DNA from: Rhizobiaceae bacterium
Lineage (GTDB): Bacteria > Pseudomonadota > Alphaproteobacteria > Rhizobiales > Rhizobiaceae
Assembly (NCBI GenBank): GCA_020696915.1
Contig: JAJFMR010000068.1
Location: 1-19,876, forward strand
Direction: 5' to 3'
DNA: 19,876 bases
Translations under genes and position numbers: made by a program
In this document: positions 1-6,823 of the stretch, one piece after another
Numbering within the stretch: the stretch's first letter is position 1
Layout of the letters: every line of letters begins with the position of its first letter
The notes under the pieces: model-generated
Seen by the model: only the letters and a program-made list of their open reading frames with translations
Told to the model about the DNA's origin: nothing
Databases searched by the model: none

Positions 1-1
1 C

Positions 2-484
2 ACTCACAGTCTCGAGGAAGCGATGGTGATGAGCGACCGGATCGGCGTGATGCGCTCGGGCCGGCTGGTCCAGGTGGGCACGCCGCAGGACATCTATTCG
101 GCGCCGAAGACGCGGTTCGTCTCGGAGTTCATCGGCGACGTCAACGTCATGCCGGTAACGGTCGACGGGGCCGCTTCCGTGCGCTCGGAACAGCTCGGCA
201 AATCCTTCCGGAGCCCTGCGGTCCCGGACGGATTTGGCGACGGCTACCTGGTGGTGCGCCCGGAATTCCTGCGCTTCCTCGGCACGCCGGACGAGGCGGA
301 CAACAGTCTCGAAGGGCGCCTCTACAACGAATACGTGCTCGGCTCGCGGGTTCAGTACCAGGTCCGCGTCGGCGGGCACGTGTTCATCGTCGAGAAACTG
401 AGGCAGCAGGTCTTCGACGGCCGTCGCGACGACACGGTGCTGATCGGCTGGAACGCTGCCGACAGCATCCTTGTCACAGACTGA
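2..484 (+). CDS. PotA-like ABC transporter ATP-binding protein, C-terminal part
   Basis: This is the 3' part of an ATPase gene that begins before the window; the open frame runs from base 2. The first residues read THSLEEAM, which is the H-loop (switch histidine) region. They are followed by SDRIGVMRSGRLVQVGTPQDIY, split here as SDRIGVM and GRLVQVGTP, which is the standard end of the nucleotide-binding domain. About 115 further residues form the TOBE-type regulatory domain seen in PotA/FbpC/UgpC ATPases (VVRPEFLRFL, then a segment ending ILVTD). The Walker A, signature and Walker B motifs lie outside the window. Two permease genes follow at 12-bp and 2-bp spacing, so this is the energy-coupling subunit of a spermidine/putrescine-type importer. 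Substrate is not determined; proximity to an amino-alcohol microcompartment suggests a small cationic amine (inference). Confidence 0.92.
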   Translation, partial: THSLEEAMVMSDRIGVMRSGRLVQVGTPQDIYSAPKTRFVSEFIGDVNVMPVTVDGAASVRSEQLGKSFRSPAVPDGFGDGYLVVRPEFLRFLGTPDEADNSLEGRLYNEYVLGSRVQYQVRVGGHVFIVEKLRQQVFDGRRDDTVLIGWNAADSILVTD

Positions 485-496
485 CCAGCCGTAAAG

Positions 497-1348
497 ATGC
501 TCACCGGTCTTTTCGCTCCCGGCCGCCGCCACGCCATACCGCTCATGCTGTTCCTGCTCGGCGGCTTTGCGGCGCCGCTGCTGGCCGTGATCGCCTTCAG
601 CTTCGTGCCGTCGCGCACCTTCAGCCTGTGGCAGGGCTGGACGTTTGCAAACTATGCCGAGATCTTCGCATCGTCGAGCTACATCACCTTTTTCTGGTCG
701 ATCGGCCTGGCGGCCGCGACCGTCCTCATCCTGGCGGTCGTCTGCTACCCCGTGGCGTTCGGAATGGCCCGGGTCTTCGGCAGGTACTCCACCCTCGTCA
801 CCCTGCTCTTCGCGCTGCCGCTGTTCGTTTCCGAGAACGTTCGGATCTACGGCTGGATCCTGTTCTTCATAAAGAACGGCGTGCTGCTCGGATCGCTGAA
901 GTCCATGTTCGGCTACGAACCCGAGAGCGTGCTGTTCACGACCGGGCTGACGCTGCTGGGCATGGTCTACGTCTACCTTCCCTTCATGCTTTTCACGATG
1001 GCGCTCGGCGTATCGATGGTGCCCGGGCAGGTCCGCGATGCGGCATTCGACCTCGGGGCAACGCGCTGGCAGGTCTTCCGGGAGATCGACCTGCCGCTGG
1101 CCATGCCGGGCATCGTCATCGGCTTCCTGCTCACCTTCGTGCTTGCCGTGGGTGCCATCGCCGAGTCCAAGGTGCTCGGCGGCCAGCGGGTCATTCCCGT
1201 TGCCCACGACATCGAGATCGCCTTCACCTACGCGCAGAACTGGCCGCTCGGGGCAGCCCTCTCGGTGCTTCTGATGCTGGTGGTGGGCGTGCTCGTCCTT
1301 CTGGTGCTGCGGCGCTTCGACCTAGATACCATCCTCGGCCGGAGGTGA
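497..1348 (+). CDS. PotB-like ABC transporter permease
   Basis: This encodes a 283-residue inner-membrane permease of the spermidine/putrescine (PotB/PotH) type. Hydrophobic segments are visible near residues 14-36, 65-90, 98-124, 150-172, 203-225 and 252-272, matching the usual six-helix layout. The EAA loop that docks on the ATPase is at about residues 181-205 (RDAAFDLGATRWQVFREIDL, then PLAMPG). The start lies 12 bp after the ATPase stop, with only a weak ribosome-binding site. The second permease starts 2 bp after the stop, so the genes are almost certainly cotranscribed and act as a heterodimeric channel. The solute-binding protein gene is not between them and is probably upstream of the window. 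Confidence 0.93.
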   Translation: MLTGLFAPGRRHAIPLMLFLLGGFAAPLLAVIAFSFVPSRTFSLWQGWTFANYAEIFASSSYITFFWSIGLAAATVLILAVVCYPVAFGMARVFGRYSTLVTLLFALPLFVSENVRIYGWILFFIKNGVLLGSLKSMFGYEPESVLFTTGLTLLGMVYVYLPFMLFTMALGVSMVPGQVRDAAFDLGATRWQVFREIDLPLAMPGIVIGFLLTFVLAVGAIAESKVLGGQRVIPVAHDIEIAFTYAQNWPLGAALSVLLMLVVGVLVLLVLRRFDLDTILGRR

Positions 1349-1350
1349 GG

Positions 1351-2169
1351 ATGGAAGGCTCCCGCGACCGCATGATGCGCGCCCTGGTCTGGGCCTGGAC
1401 GATCGCGGTAATCGTTTTCATGTACCTGCCGGCGCTGAGCCTCTTCCTGGCCTCCAGCACCGCCAGCCGCTATTTCATCTTCCCGATCAACCGCTGGGGC
1501 TTCGACTGGTGGCAGCGGACCTTTGCCTCGCTGGAAGTCCACCAGCTGTTCAGAACCTCGCTGCTCATCGCCTTGTGCGTCACGGCGATCGCCGTCGTCA
1601 TTGCGCTGTCCGGCGCTCTTGCCTTCGCGCGCTATGAATGGAAGGGACGCTCCGTCTACCAGAAGATCGTGCTTCTTCCGATCTTCTTCCCACAGACGGT
1701 GCTCGGCCTCGCGCTGCTCCTGTGGTTCAACGCGCTTGGCTTCACCATGTCCTGGCAAACGGCCGTGTTTGCCCATCTGGTGTGGATCATTCCGGTATGC
1801 ACGCTGGTGATATCCATCCAGGTCTACTCCTTCGACCCGGCCCTGGAAGAGGCTGCCTTCGACCTCGGCGCCTCGCGCTTCCAGGTGTTCCGCGAAGTGA
1901 CGCTGCCGGTGCTGCTGCCGGGCATCGTTTCCGGCGCCCTGTTCGCCTTTCTCCTCTCATGGGGCAATTTCCCACTGTCCCTCTACACGACGGGAGCCGA
2001 CACGACGCTGCCGGAATATCTCTATGCGAAGATGATCGCCGGTTACACGCCCGGCGTGCCGGTGCTCGGAACCGTGTCGACCATGGCCGCCGCCCTGCTG
2101 ATGCTGCTCGGCTATCTCGTCGTCCTGGTGCTGCGCCGCCGCCGCGTCGACGGCGCCGCCGGGGCATGA
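1351..2169 (+). CDS. PotC-like ABC transporter permease
   Basis: This encodes a 272-residue partner permease of the PotC/PotI type. Hydrophobic helices are visible near residues 12-34, 68-93, 104-128, 138-158, 190-206 and 240-261. The EAA loop is at about residues 166-191 (EEAAFDLGASRFQVFREVTL, then PVLLPGI). I chose the ATG at 1351 because GGAGGTGAGG lies directly upstream, overlapping the end of the preceding gene; an in-frame ATG at 1372 is an alternative. The frame is open a long way 5' of 1351, but that stretch only shadows the first permease. The C-terminus is Arg-rich and cytoplasmic (LRRRRVDGAAGA). Confidence 0.93.
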   Translation: MEGSRDRMMRALVWAWTIAVIVFMYLPALSLFLASSTASRYFIFPINRWGFDWWQRTFASLEVHQLFRTSLLIALCVTAIAVVIALSGALAFARYEWKGRSVYQKIVLLPIFFPQTVLGLALLLWFNALGFTMSWQTAVFAHLVWIIPVCTLVISIQVYSFDPALEEAAFDLGASRFQVFREVTLPVLLPGIVSGALFAFLLSWGNFPLSLYTTGADTTLPEYLYAKMIAGYTPGVPVLGTVSTMAAALLMLLGYLVVLVLRRRRVDGAAGA

Positions 2170-2205
2170 ACCGGAAAACACCGCCTGGATTTTGGAGGAC
2201 AAATC

Positions 2206-2988
2206 ATGCTGGGTGAATCGATCAAGGGAAAATCCGTCATCGTCACCGGCGCCAGCAAGGGCATCGGCAAAGGTATCGCCCGCGTCTTCGCCCGGCATGG
2301 CGCCAAGGTTCTCGTCGTCGGCCGCAATCTGGCCGCGGCGGAAGCAGCCGCCGGCGAAATCACCGGCATGGGCCTTGTCGCCAGCGCTTTCTCGGCCGAC
2401 GTGACCCGCCTCCCGGACATGGAAGCGATGGCGACGGCCGCGGCCGAAAGGCATGGCGGCGTCGACGTGCTGTGCGCCAATGCCGGCATGTTCCCCCAGA
2501 TGAAGATCGAGGAGATGAGTCCCGAGGCCTGGGACGAGGTACAGGCGACCAACCTCAAGGGCACGTTTCTCGCGGTGAAGGCGTGTGTGCCCTTGCTCAG
2601 GAAAAGCGGCGAAGGGCGTATCGTGATCACCTCTTCCATCACAGGCCCGGTCACCGGGTTCCCGGGCTGGAGCCATTACGGCGCCACCAAGGCAGGCCAG
2701 CTCGGCTTCATGCGCACCGCCTGCATGGAACTGGCGAAGTTCGGGATCACCGTCAACGCAGTCATGCCGGGCAATGTCGTCACCGAAGGGCTGGCGGGGC
2801 TGGGCGAGGACTACATGAAGGGCATGGCGGCCGCGGTGCCGCTGGGCACATTGGGCGACGTCGAGGACATCGGCCACGCCGCGCTGTTCTTTGCCAGCCG
2901 CGAAGCCCGCTATATCACGGGCCAGACGCTGATCGTGGACGGCGGTCAGATCCTGCCGGAATCCCAGGACGCGCTGTCGCAAATGTGA
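2206..2988 (+). CDS. SDR-family NAD(P)-dependent oxidoreductase (FabG-like)
   Basis: This is a 260-residue classical short-chain dehydrogenase/reductase, cytoplasmic. The cofactor motif TGASKGIG is at residues 14-21 and the structural NAG is at 91-93. The catalytic tetrad is Asn116 (ATNLKG), Ser143/144 (ITSS), Tyr158 and Lys162 (YGATK). The C-terminal GQTLIVDGG motif is at 239-247. The start is set by GGAGGA seven bases upstream of the ATG. It follows the Pot-like permease by 36 bp on the same strand, so it is probably cotranscribed with the transporter and acts on the imported compound or a product. Amino-alcohol/aminoketone dehydrogenases of RMM-type microcompartment loci are SDRs, so this is one candidate for that step; the substrate is inference. 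Confidence 0.92.
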   Translation: MLGESIKGKSVIVTGASKGIGKGIARVFARHGAKVLVVGRNLAAAEAAAGEITGMGLVASAFSADVTRLPDMEAMATAAAERHGGVDVLCANAGMFPQMKIEEMSPEAWDEVQATNLKGTFLAVKACVPLLRKSGEGRIVITSSITGPVTGFPGWSHYGATKAGQLGFMRTACMELAKFGITVNAVMPGNVVTEGLAGLGEDYMKGMAAAVPLGTLGDVEDIGHAALFFASREARYITGQTLIVDGGQILPESQDALSQM

Positions 2989-3035
2989 CGCCGTCCCCAC
3001 ACACTGCGGAGACCGGCGCCGCCGGGCGCAAATCT

Positions 3036-4169
3036 TCAGTGCCGGAGCTTGCGATAGGAGCGCGGGCTGGCCCCGGTCCAGCGGGTGAAAGCCCTGGTGA
3101 ATGCCGACAGCTCGGAATAGCCGAGCAGCATGGCGATCTCCGTCAGCGACAGCATGCGCTGTTCGAGATACATGCGCGCCAGGTTCTGACGGGTCAGCTC
3201 GACGGCATCCTTGTAGGTGATGCCCCGTTCGGCGAACTCGCGCTGGATGCTGGCCGGGGTGACGCGCAGTTCCGCAGCGATGCGGTCGAGATTAGGATAG
3301 CCGTTAGGAAGACTTACCCGGATGGCCGTCTTGACCCGATCGGCGAGACCCTCGTCGCCGCCGCGTCGAGACCCGAGCGATTCCAGGCAGGTCTCCATCA
3401 TGCTCATGAGTTGCAGGTCGCTGCCGGGCATCGGCCGCCGCAGCAGTTCGGGAGGGAACAGCAGCGCATTCGTGCGTTGGCTGAAATAAACCGGGGCGTC
3501 GAACGCCGTCTCATGTTCCTCCCAGCCGTCGGGCCGCGGATGTTCGAAATGCACCTCGACGGGCGCCCATTTCGACCCCGCGCAGTCGCGAATGACGTTT
3601 GCGAACATGCCGAGCGACAGTTCCGCATCCTGGCGGCGCTCGACGATCTCCGAGGAGTAGATCTGGTATTCGAGGCGCATGAGCCCATCGGCGCCGGCGG
3701 CCAGCCGCATCCAGGATGACTCCTGGTGGAAATGGAAGAGCCGCACCAGATTGTCGAGGGCGGCGCCGAGCGTCGGGGCGGAAACGGCGGCGTAGCCCCA
3801 CATGCCGAGGTCGCGCGGCCGGAACTGCTGTCCGAACCAGAGGCCGAAATTGCCCTGCCTGAATCGTGCCGGTCGAACTTGCCGGGCAGCCTCCTCGAAA
3901 AGCCGGCAGTAGGAGGAGAGTTTGACCTTGAGGGTCGGCGCGCCTGCCATGTCGGGAGCGATCCCCGAGTTTCCGAAAATGGAATCCACGTCGCCGCAAT
4001 GCGCCTCGATGAAGTCGACGAGACCCGTGGCTGCAGCCGCGAGCACGATCGGAGCGCGGTCGGGGGCTTCGCGGGAATCTCGGTCCTTCAGAGCGGATGT
4101 CATCTTGAACGTCCCGGCCACGGCAGCGGAGTTCTGGAAATGATTGCATGGCGCCGGTGCCAACTTCAA
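3036..4169 (-). CDS. AraC-family transcriptional regulator (OruR/ArgR-like, arabinose-binding-type N-domain)
   Basis: This encodes about 377 residues from a TTG start, or 355 from an internal ATG at 4103. The C-terminal ~100 residues carry the two AraC helix-turn-helix motifs: LDRIAAELRVTPASIQREF (about 294-312) and LTEIAMLLGYSELSAFTRAF (about 342-361), followed by RWTGASPRSYR. The N-terminal ~250 residues match the pattern of the AraC-binding-like domain found in OruR-type regulators. The TTG start is supported by GGAGGT eight bases upstream; the ATG at 4103 has a poor site. It is convergent with the SDR at 2206-2988. The insertion sequence begins 18 bp upstream of the TTG, so the native promoter has probably been displaced. 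It would be the natural activator of the neighbouring amine genes (inference). Confidence 0.9.
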   Translation of the reverse strand: MKLAPAPCNHFQNSAAVAGTFKMTSALKDRDSREAPDRAPIVLAAAATGLVDFIEAHCGDVDSIFGNSGIAPDMAGAPTLKVKLSSYCRLFEEAARQVRPARFRQGNFGLWFGQQFRPRDLGMWGYAAVSAPTLGAALDNLVRLFHFHQESSWMRLAAGADGLMRLEYQIYSSEIVERRQDAELSLGMFANVIRDCAGSKWAPVEVHFEHPRPDGWEEHETAFDAPVYFSQRTNALLFPPELLRRPMPGSDLQLMSMMETCLESLGSRRGGDEGLADRVKTAIRVSLPNGYPNLDRIAAELRVTPASIQREFAERGITYKDAVELTRQNLARMYLEQRMLSLTEIAMLLGYSELSAFTRAFTRWTGASPRSYRKLRH

Positions 4170-4177
4170 GGACGACG

Positions 4178-4183
4178 ACCTCC
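4178..4183 (-). promoter_or_regulatory. Shine-Dalgarno for the AraC regulator, inside the IS target duplication
   Basis: On the minus strand this reads GGAGGT, eight bases before the TTG at 4169. It supports the TTG rather than the ATG at 4103 as the regulator start. It lies wholly within the left copy of the 10-bp target-site duplication, so the insertion duplicated the site and left the ribosome-binding site intact. Confidence 0.6.
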
Positions 4184-4187
4184 GTCG
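4178..4187. repeat. Left target-site duplication of the ISAs1-type element
   Basis: The sequence acctccgtcg directly abuts the left inverted repeat and is repeated exactly at 5586-5595 beyond the right end. Ten base pairs is within the duplication length known for the ISAs1 family. The perfect match indicates simple transposition with little later divergence. Confidence 0.93.
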
Positions 4188-4211
4188 CAGGGTTCGGAAC
4201 TCGGGTTAACG
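4188..4211 (+). repeat. Left terminal inverted repeat of the IS
   Basis: It begins CAGGGTTCGG and ends GGGTTAACG. Against the reverse complement of 5562-5585 it has four mismatches in 24 positions, with the inner GGGTTAACG block and the outer CAGGG conserved exactly. Confidence 0.92.
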
Positions 4212-4268
4212 CCGTTTACGGATAGCGATGAAGCTGAATCTATGGGGCTCCCTGATTCGGAGTTTGCC

Positions 4269-5567
4269 ATGGCCCGTTCCTCGCCCGCTGCCAGAACCGC
4301 GTTGCCGCAAGTGGCGCGAGAGTTTGGATGTGTTCTCTCAGACCTGGATGATGCGTTCGAGCTGGAGCCGACACGCCTGCGGCTGCTGCTGGATCATCTT
4401 TCCAGGATCGAGGATCCTCGCGAACCGCATCGGGTCGCCCATCCGTTGGGCGAGATCCTGTTGCTGGCGATATGCGGGACGATCGTCGGCTGCGACGATT
4501 ACGATGCCATTGCCGACTGGGGCGAGGTTCATCTGGGTTTTCTGCGGGAAATCCTGCCCTTCCACTACGGAGTTCCGGGCGGCCGCTGGCTGACGATCAT
4601 GATGAACCGGATCAATCCGGCTCTGTTTGCGGCCTGCTTTACGGGCTGGGTGCGGGCCTGTTGGCCAGAGTTGCAGAACCTGGTGGCGATCGACGGCAAG
4701 ACCCTGAGGCGCAGCCATGATCGTGCCGCCGAGAAGCCGGCGCTGCATTTGGTCTCGGCCTTCGCCACGACCGGCGGCCTGGTGCTGGGGCAGGAAGCGG
4801 TGAGCGAGAAGGCCAATGAGCTCAGCGCCATCCCGGTCCTGCTGGAGCGTCTGGCCGAGAACGACGGCCTGAAGGGGGCGACCGTCAGCATCGATGCCAT
4901 CGCCTGCAACGGACGCATCGCCCAGAACATCCGGGACGCCGGGGCTCATTACCTGCTCGCCGTGAAGGCCAACCAGCCTGGCTTGCGCCAGGAGATCGAG
5001 AACCTCTTCATGGAGGTGCCCAAGGCCGGCCTCGAAAGCTTCGATGATGTCGACAAGGGTCACGGCCGTATCGAACAGCGCAAAGTCACCGTGGCGCGCG
5101 ACGTCGATTGGCTCAATGGGACGCGGCGCTTCCCAGGCGAGTTGCGCTTGCCTGACGCAGCCACCGTCATCAAGGTCGAGAGCAAGGTCCAGCTAAAGGA
5201 CCGCTGCCGCCATGACACCCGCTACTACATCTCCTCGTCCGTCGCCGCGGCTGAGAAGCTCGCCCAGGCCGTAAGGGGCCACTGGCGCATCGAAAACCAG
5301 CTCCATTGGGTGCTCGACGTCGTCTTCAACGAGGACCAGTCGCGATTGCGGAAGGGTCATGGCGCCAAGAACATGGCGGTCGTGCGCCATTTCGCGCTCA
5401 ACCTCGTCAGGCTGGCTCCCGAAAACCTCATTCCCGAGCGCCGAAGCCTCCGACGCAAGACCAACAGGCCCAAGAGCGATCGCAAGACCTCGATCAAGCG
5501 CCGCCGGCAACTCGCCGGCTGGAGCACCGATTACCTCGCCGCAATCCTACAGGTCACCGCTCGTTAA
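4269..5567 (+). CDS. ISAs1-family transposase
   Basis: This encodes a 432-residue DDE transposase. The N-terminal block has LLLDHLSRIEDPREPHRVAH and GEILLLAICGTIVGCDDYDA, followed by IADWG, which is characteristic of ISAs1 (H-repeat-associated) proteins. Probable catalytic residues are Asp142 (AIDGKTLRRS), Asp209 (SIDAIACN) and Glu342 (HWRIENQLHW); the conserved C-terminal block NEDQSRLRKGHGAKNMAVVR follows. The start is either ATG 4269 (MARSSPAART) or an in-frame ATG at 4242. The frame is open upstream to 3726, but that part lies outside the element and antisense to the regulator. The TAA at 5565-5567 is within the right inverted repeat. The frame is intact, so the element is potentially active. 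Confidence 0.94.
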   Translation: MARSSPAARTALPQVAREFGCVLSDLDDAFELEPTRLRLLLDHLSRIEDPREPHRVAHPLGEILLLAICGTIVGCDDYDAIADWGEVHLGFLREILPFHYGVPGGRWLTIMMNRINPALFAACFTGWVRACWPELQNLVAIDGKTLRRSHDRAAEKPALHLVSAFATTGGLVLGQEAVSEKANELSAIPVLLERLAENDGLKGATVSIDAIACNGRIAQNIRDAGAHYLLAVKANQPGLRQEIENLFMEVPKAGLESFDDVDKGHGRIEQRKVTVARDVDWLNGTRRFPGELRLPDAATVIKVESKVQLKDRCRHDTRYYISSSVAAAEKLAQAVRGHWRIENQLHWVLDVVFNEDQSRLRKGHGAKNMAVVRHFALNLVRLAPENLIPERRSLRRKTNRPKSDRKTSIKRRRQLAGWSTDYLAAILQVTAR

Positions 5568-5585
5568 CCCGGATTCGGAGCCCTG
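5562..5585 (-). repeat. Right terminal inverted repeat of the IS
   Basis: Read inward on the minus strand it is CAGGGCTCCG followed by AATCCGGGTTAACG. It pairs with 4188-4211 (20 of 24 identical) and contains the transposase stop codon. Confidence 0.92.
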
Positions 5586-5595
5586 ACCTCCGTCG
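5586..5595. repeat. Right target-site duplication
   Basis: This is an exact second copy of acctccgtcg (see 4178-4187). It restores the pre-insertion order: regulator ribosome-binding site, then 5596 onward. Confidence 0.93.
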
Positions 5596-5818
5596 GAGCG
5601 GGACGGCGGGGAGCCATGCCCGAACGGTGGCCTGAAAACGCCGGCGCAACCGGAACGCCGACATCGCCGGAGCGCGGCCGAGGCGATAAGGCGCAGATCC
5701 AACGGCCTCCGCTTCGCCAAGGAAGACAAATGAACTCCCGGGACCCCCCGCCCAGCTGTCAAGATCGTCGCTTCAGGGGTCAAGCCGCTTCGGCTGCCGC
5801 TGCCTAAAGTGCTCCAGC
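5596..5818. other. Former divergent promoter region, now between the IS and the kinase gene
   Basis: These 223 bp contain no convincing gene. Before the insertion this stretch, with 4170-4187, formed the intergenic region between the AraC regulator (leftward) and the kinase gene (rightward), so it should hold both promoters and the regulator's operator. I see no clear sigma-70 pair. A small hairpin (AGCCG-CTT-CGGCT, 5783-5795) lies shortly before the start-codon palindrome at 5811-5828. Confidence 0.5.
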
Positions 5819-5828
5819 ATGCTGGAGC
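5811..5828 (+). promoter_or_regulatory. 18-bp perfect palindrome centred on the kinase start codon
   Basis: The sequence gctccagcatgctggagc is its own reverse complement. In RNA it can form a 7-bp stem with a CAUG loop that presents the AUG of the kinase gene. No Shine-Dalgarno is visible upstream. It could be a translational control hairpin, a protein-binding palindrome, or chance. Confidence 0.45.
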
Positions 5829-6802
5829 CCGCGAAGGAAATCATCGACGAACTGGCAGCTGCCGCCGTGCCGCGTTGGGGACTGGCGGGTTCGGAACTGG
5901 CGCTGATCAACCATTCCGAGAACTGGACCTATCGCGTGATGCCGCAAGGCGCGGCCCGCCCGGTGATCCTCAGGGTGCATCGCGACGCCTATCACACCAC
6001 CGACGGCATTCGCAGCGAACTCGCCTGGATGCGCGCCCTGCAGGCCGAAGCCGCGGTCAAGACGCCACAGGCCATGCCGGGGCGGGACGGACAGGATATC
6101 CAGTGGGTCGAGTTGCCGGGGCTCGGGGTGGCCAGGAACTGCGTGCTCTTCGAATTCATCGACGGCATCGAGCCTCCGCCGGACCAGCTCATGCCGGCGT
6201 TCCGGCAGCTCGGCGAGGTGACCGCGCTGTGCCACAACCACAGCGAAGGCTGGGCGCGGCCGGCCTGGTTCGAGCGCCTTTGCTGGGACTTCGAGCATTC
6301 TTTCGGCGGCAATGCCAACTGGGGATCCTGGCGCAACGGACCGGACTGCACCCCAGAGCGTGAACTTCTCCTGGAGCGGGCGGTCGATCTCATGGAGAGG
6401 CGGCTCAGGCGCTTTGGCCAGGGTCCGCGCCGCTACGGTCTCATCCATGCCGATTTCCGACTTGCCAACCTGCTCGTCCATGAAGGCGACGTCCGCGTCA
6501 TCGATTTCGACGACTGCGGTTTTGGCTGGTTTCTCTACGATGCCGCTACGGCCGTCAGCTTCTTCGAAGACCGAGCGGACGTGCCGGAGCTGATGGAGGC
6601 CTGGAAGGAGGGTTATCGCCGCCGCCGGGAGCTTTCCCGCAGCGACGAGGACGAGCTGTGGACCTTCATCATGATGCGGCGAATGACCCTGTTCGCCTGG
6701 ATGGGCTCGCATTCGGAAACCGAGCTCGCCCGCACGGAAGGCCCCGGCTACAGCCTCGGGACCTGCGAACTCGCCGAACGCTATCTGAGCAGCCACTCGT
6801 AA
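5819..6802 (+). CDS. APH-family kinase, probable amino-alcohol O-kinase of the microcompartment locus
   Basis: This encodes a 327-residue phosphotransferase of the aminoglycoside phosphotransferase/choline kinase/homoserine kinase II fold. The catalytic Brenner motif is HADFRLAN (His210, Asp212, Asn217). The metal-binding motif is VIDFDDCGFG (Asp229, Asp231). The N-lobe shows NHSENWTYRV (31-40, nucleotide loop) and VILRVHR (49-55, likely phosphate-anchoring region). The next gene, a class III aminotransferase-fold protein, starts 21 bp downstream. A kinase next to a PLP phospho-lyase is the pairing proposed for 1-amino-2-propanol or ethanolamine breakdown via the O-phosphate. It begins the BMC operon. 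Substrate is inferred from context. Confidence 0.9.
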   Translation: MLEPAKEIIDELAAAAVPRWGLAGSELALINHSENWTYRVMPQGAARPVILRVHRDAYHTTDGIRSELAWMRALQAEAAVKTPQAMPGRDGQDIQWVELPGLGVARNCVLFEFIDGIEPPPDQLMPAFRQLGEVTALCHNHSEGWARPAWFERLCWDFEHSFGGNANWGSWRNGPDCTPERELLLERAVDLMERRLRRFGQGPRRYGLIHADFRLANLLVHEGDVRVIDFDDCGFGWFLYDAATAVSFFEDRADVPELMEAWKEGYRRRRELSRSDEDELWTFIMMRRMTLFAWMGSHSETELARTEGPGYSLGTCELAERYLSSHS

Positions 6803-6823
6803 CGGGGCATCCGGAGCAGAGCG

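Larger units (their letters stand above)
4188..5585 (+). mobile_element. Complete ISAs1-family insertion sequence, 1398 bp
   Basis: The element is bounded by 24-bp imperfect inverted repeats (20 of 24 positions match), both starting CAGGG when read inward, and by a perfect 10-bp direct repeat. It carries one full-length DDE transposase gene whose stop codon lies inside the right inverted repeat. Size, ends, duplication length and transposase all agree with the ISAs1 family. It sits between the AraC regulator and the microcompartment kinase gene, in what was a roughly 240-bp divergent intergenic region. Confidence 0.95.

Noticed and set aside
628..1350. Long 5' extension of the second permease frame
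   Set aside because: It is the +1 shadow of the first permease; the ATG at 1351 has a good ribosome-binding site and gives the normal family length.
2472..3719. A 415-residue plus-strand open frame spanning the SDR and the antisense of the AraC gene
   Set aside because: It overlaps two well-supported genes and has shadow-like composition (Arg/Gly/His-rich, no motif).
3726..4268. N-terminal extension of the transposase frame into the AraC regulator region
   Set aside because: Most of it lies outside the IS left end at 4188 and antisense to the regulator, so it cannot be part of the element's gene.
4188..4268. Outward-facing promoter at the IS left end driving the AraC regulator
   Set aside because: I looked for -35/-10 pairs on the minus strand and found only weak matches, not enough to call a site.
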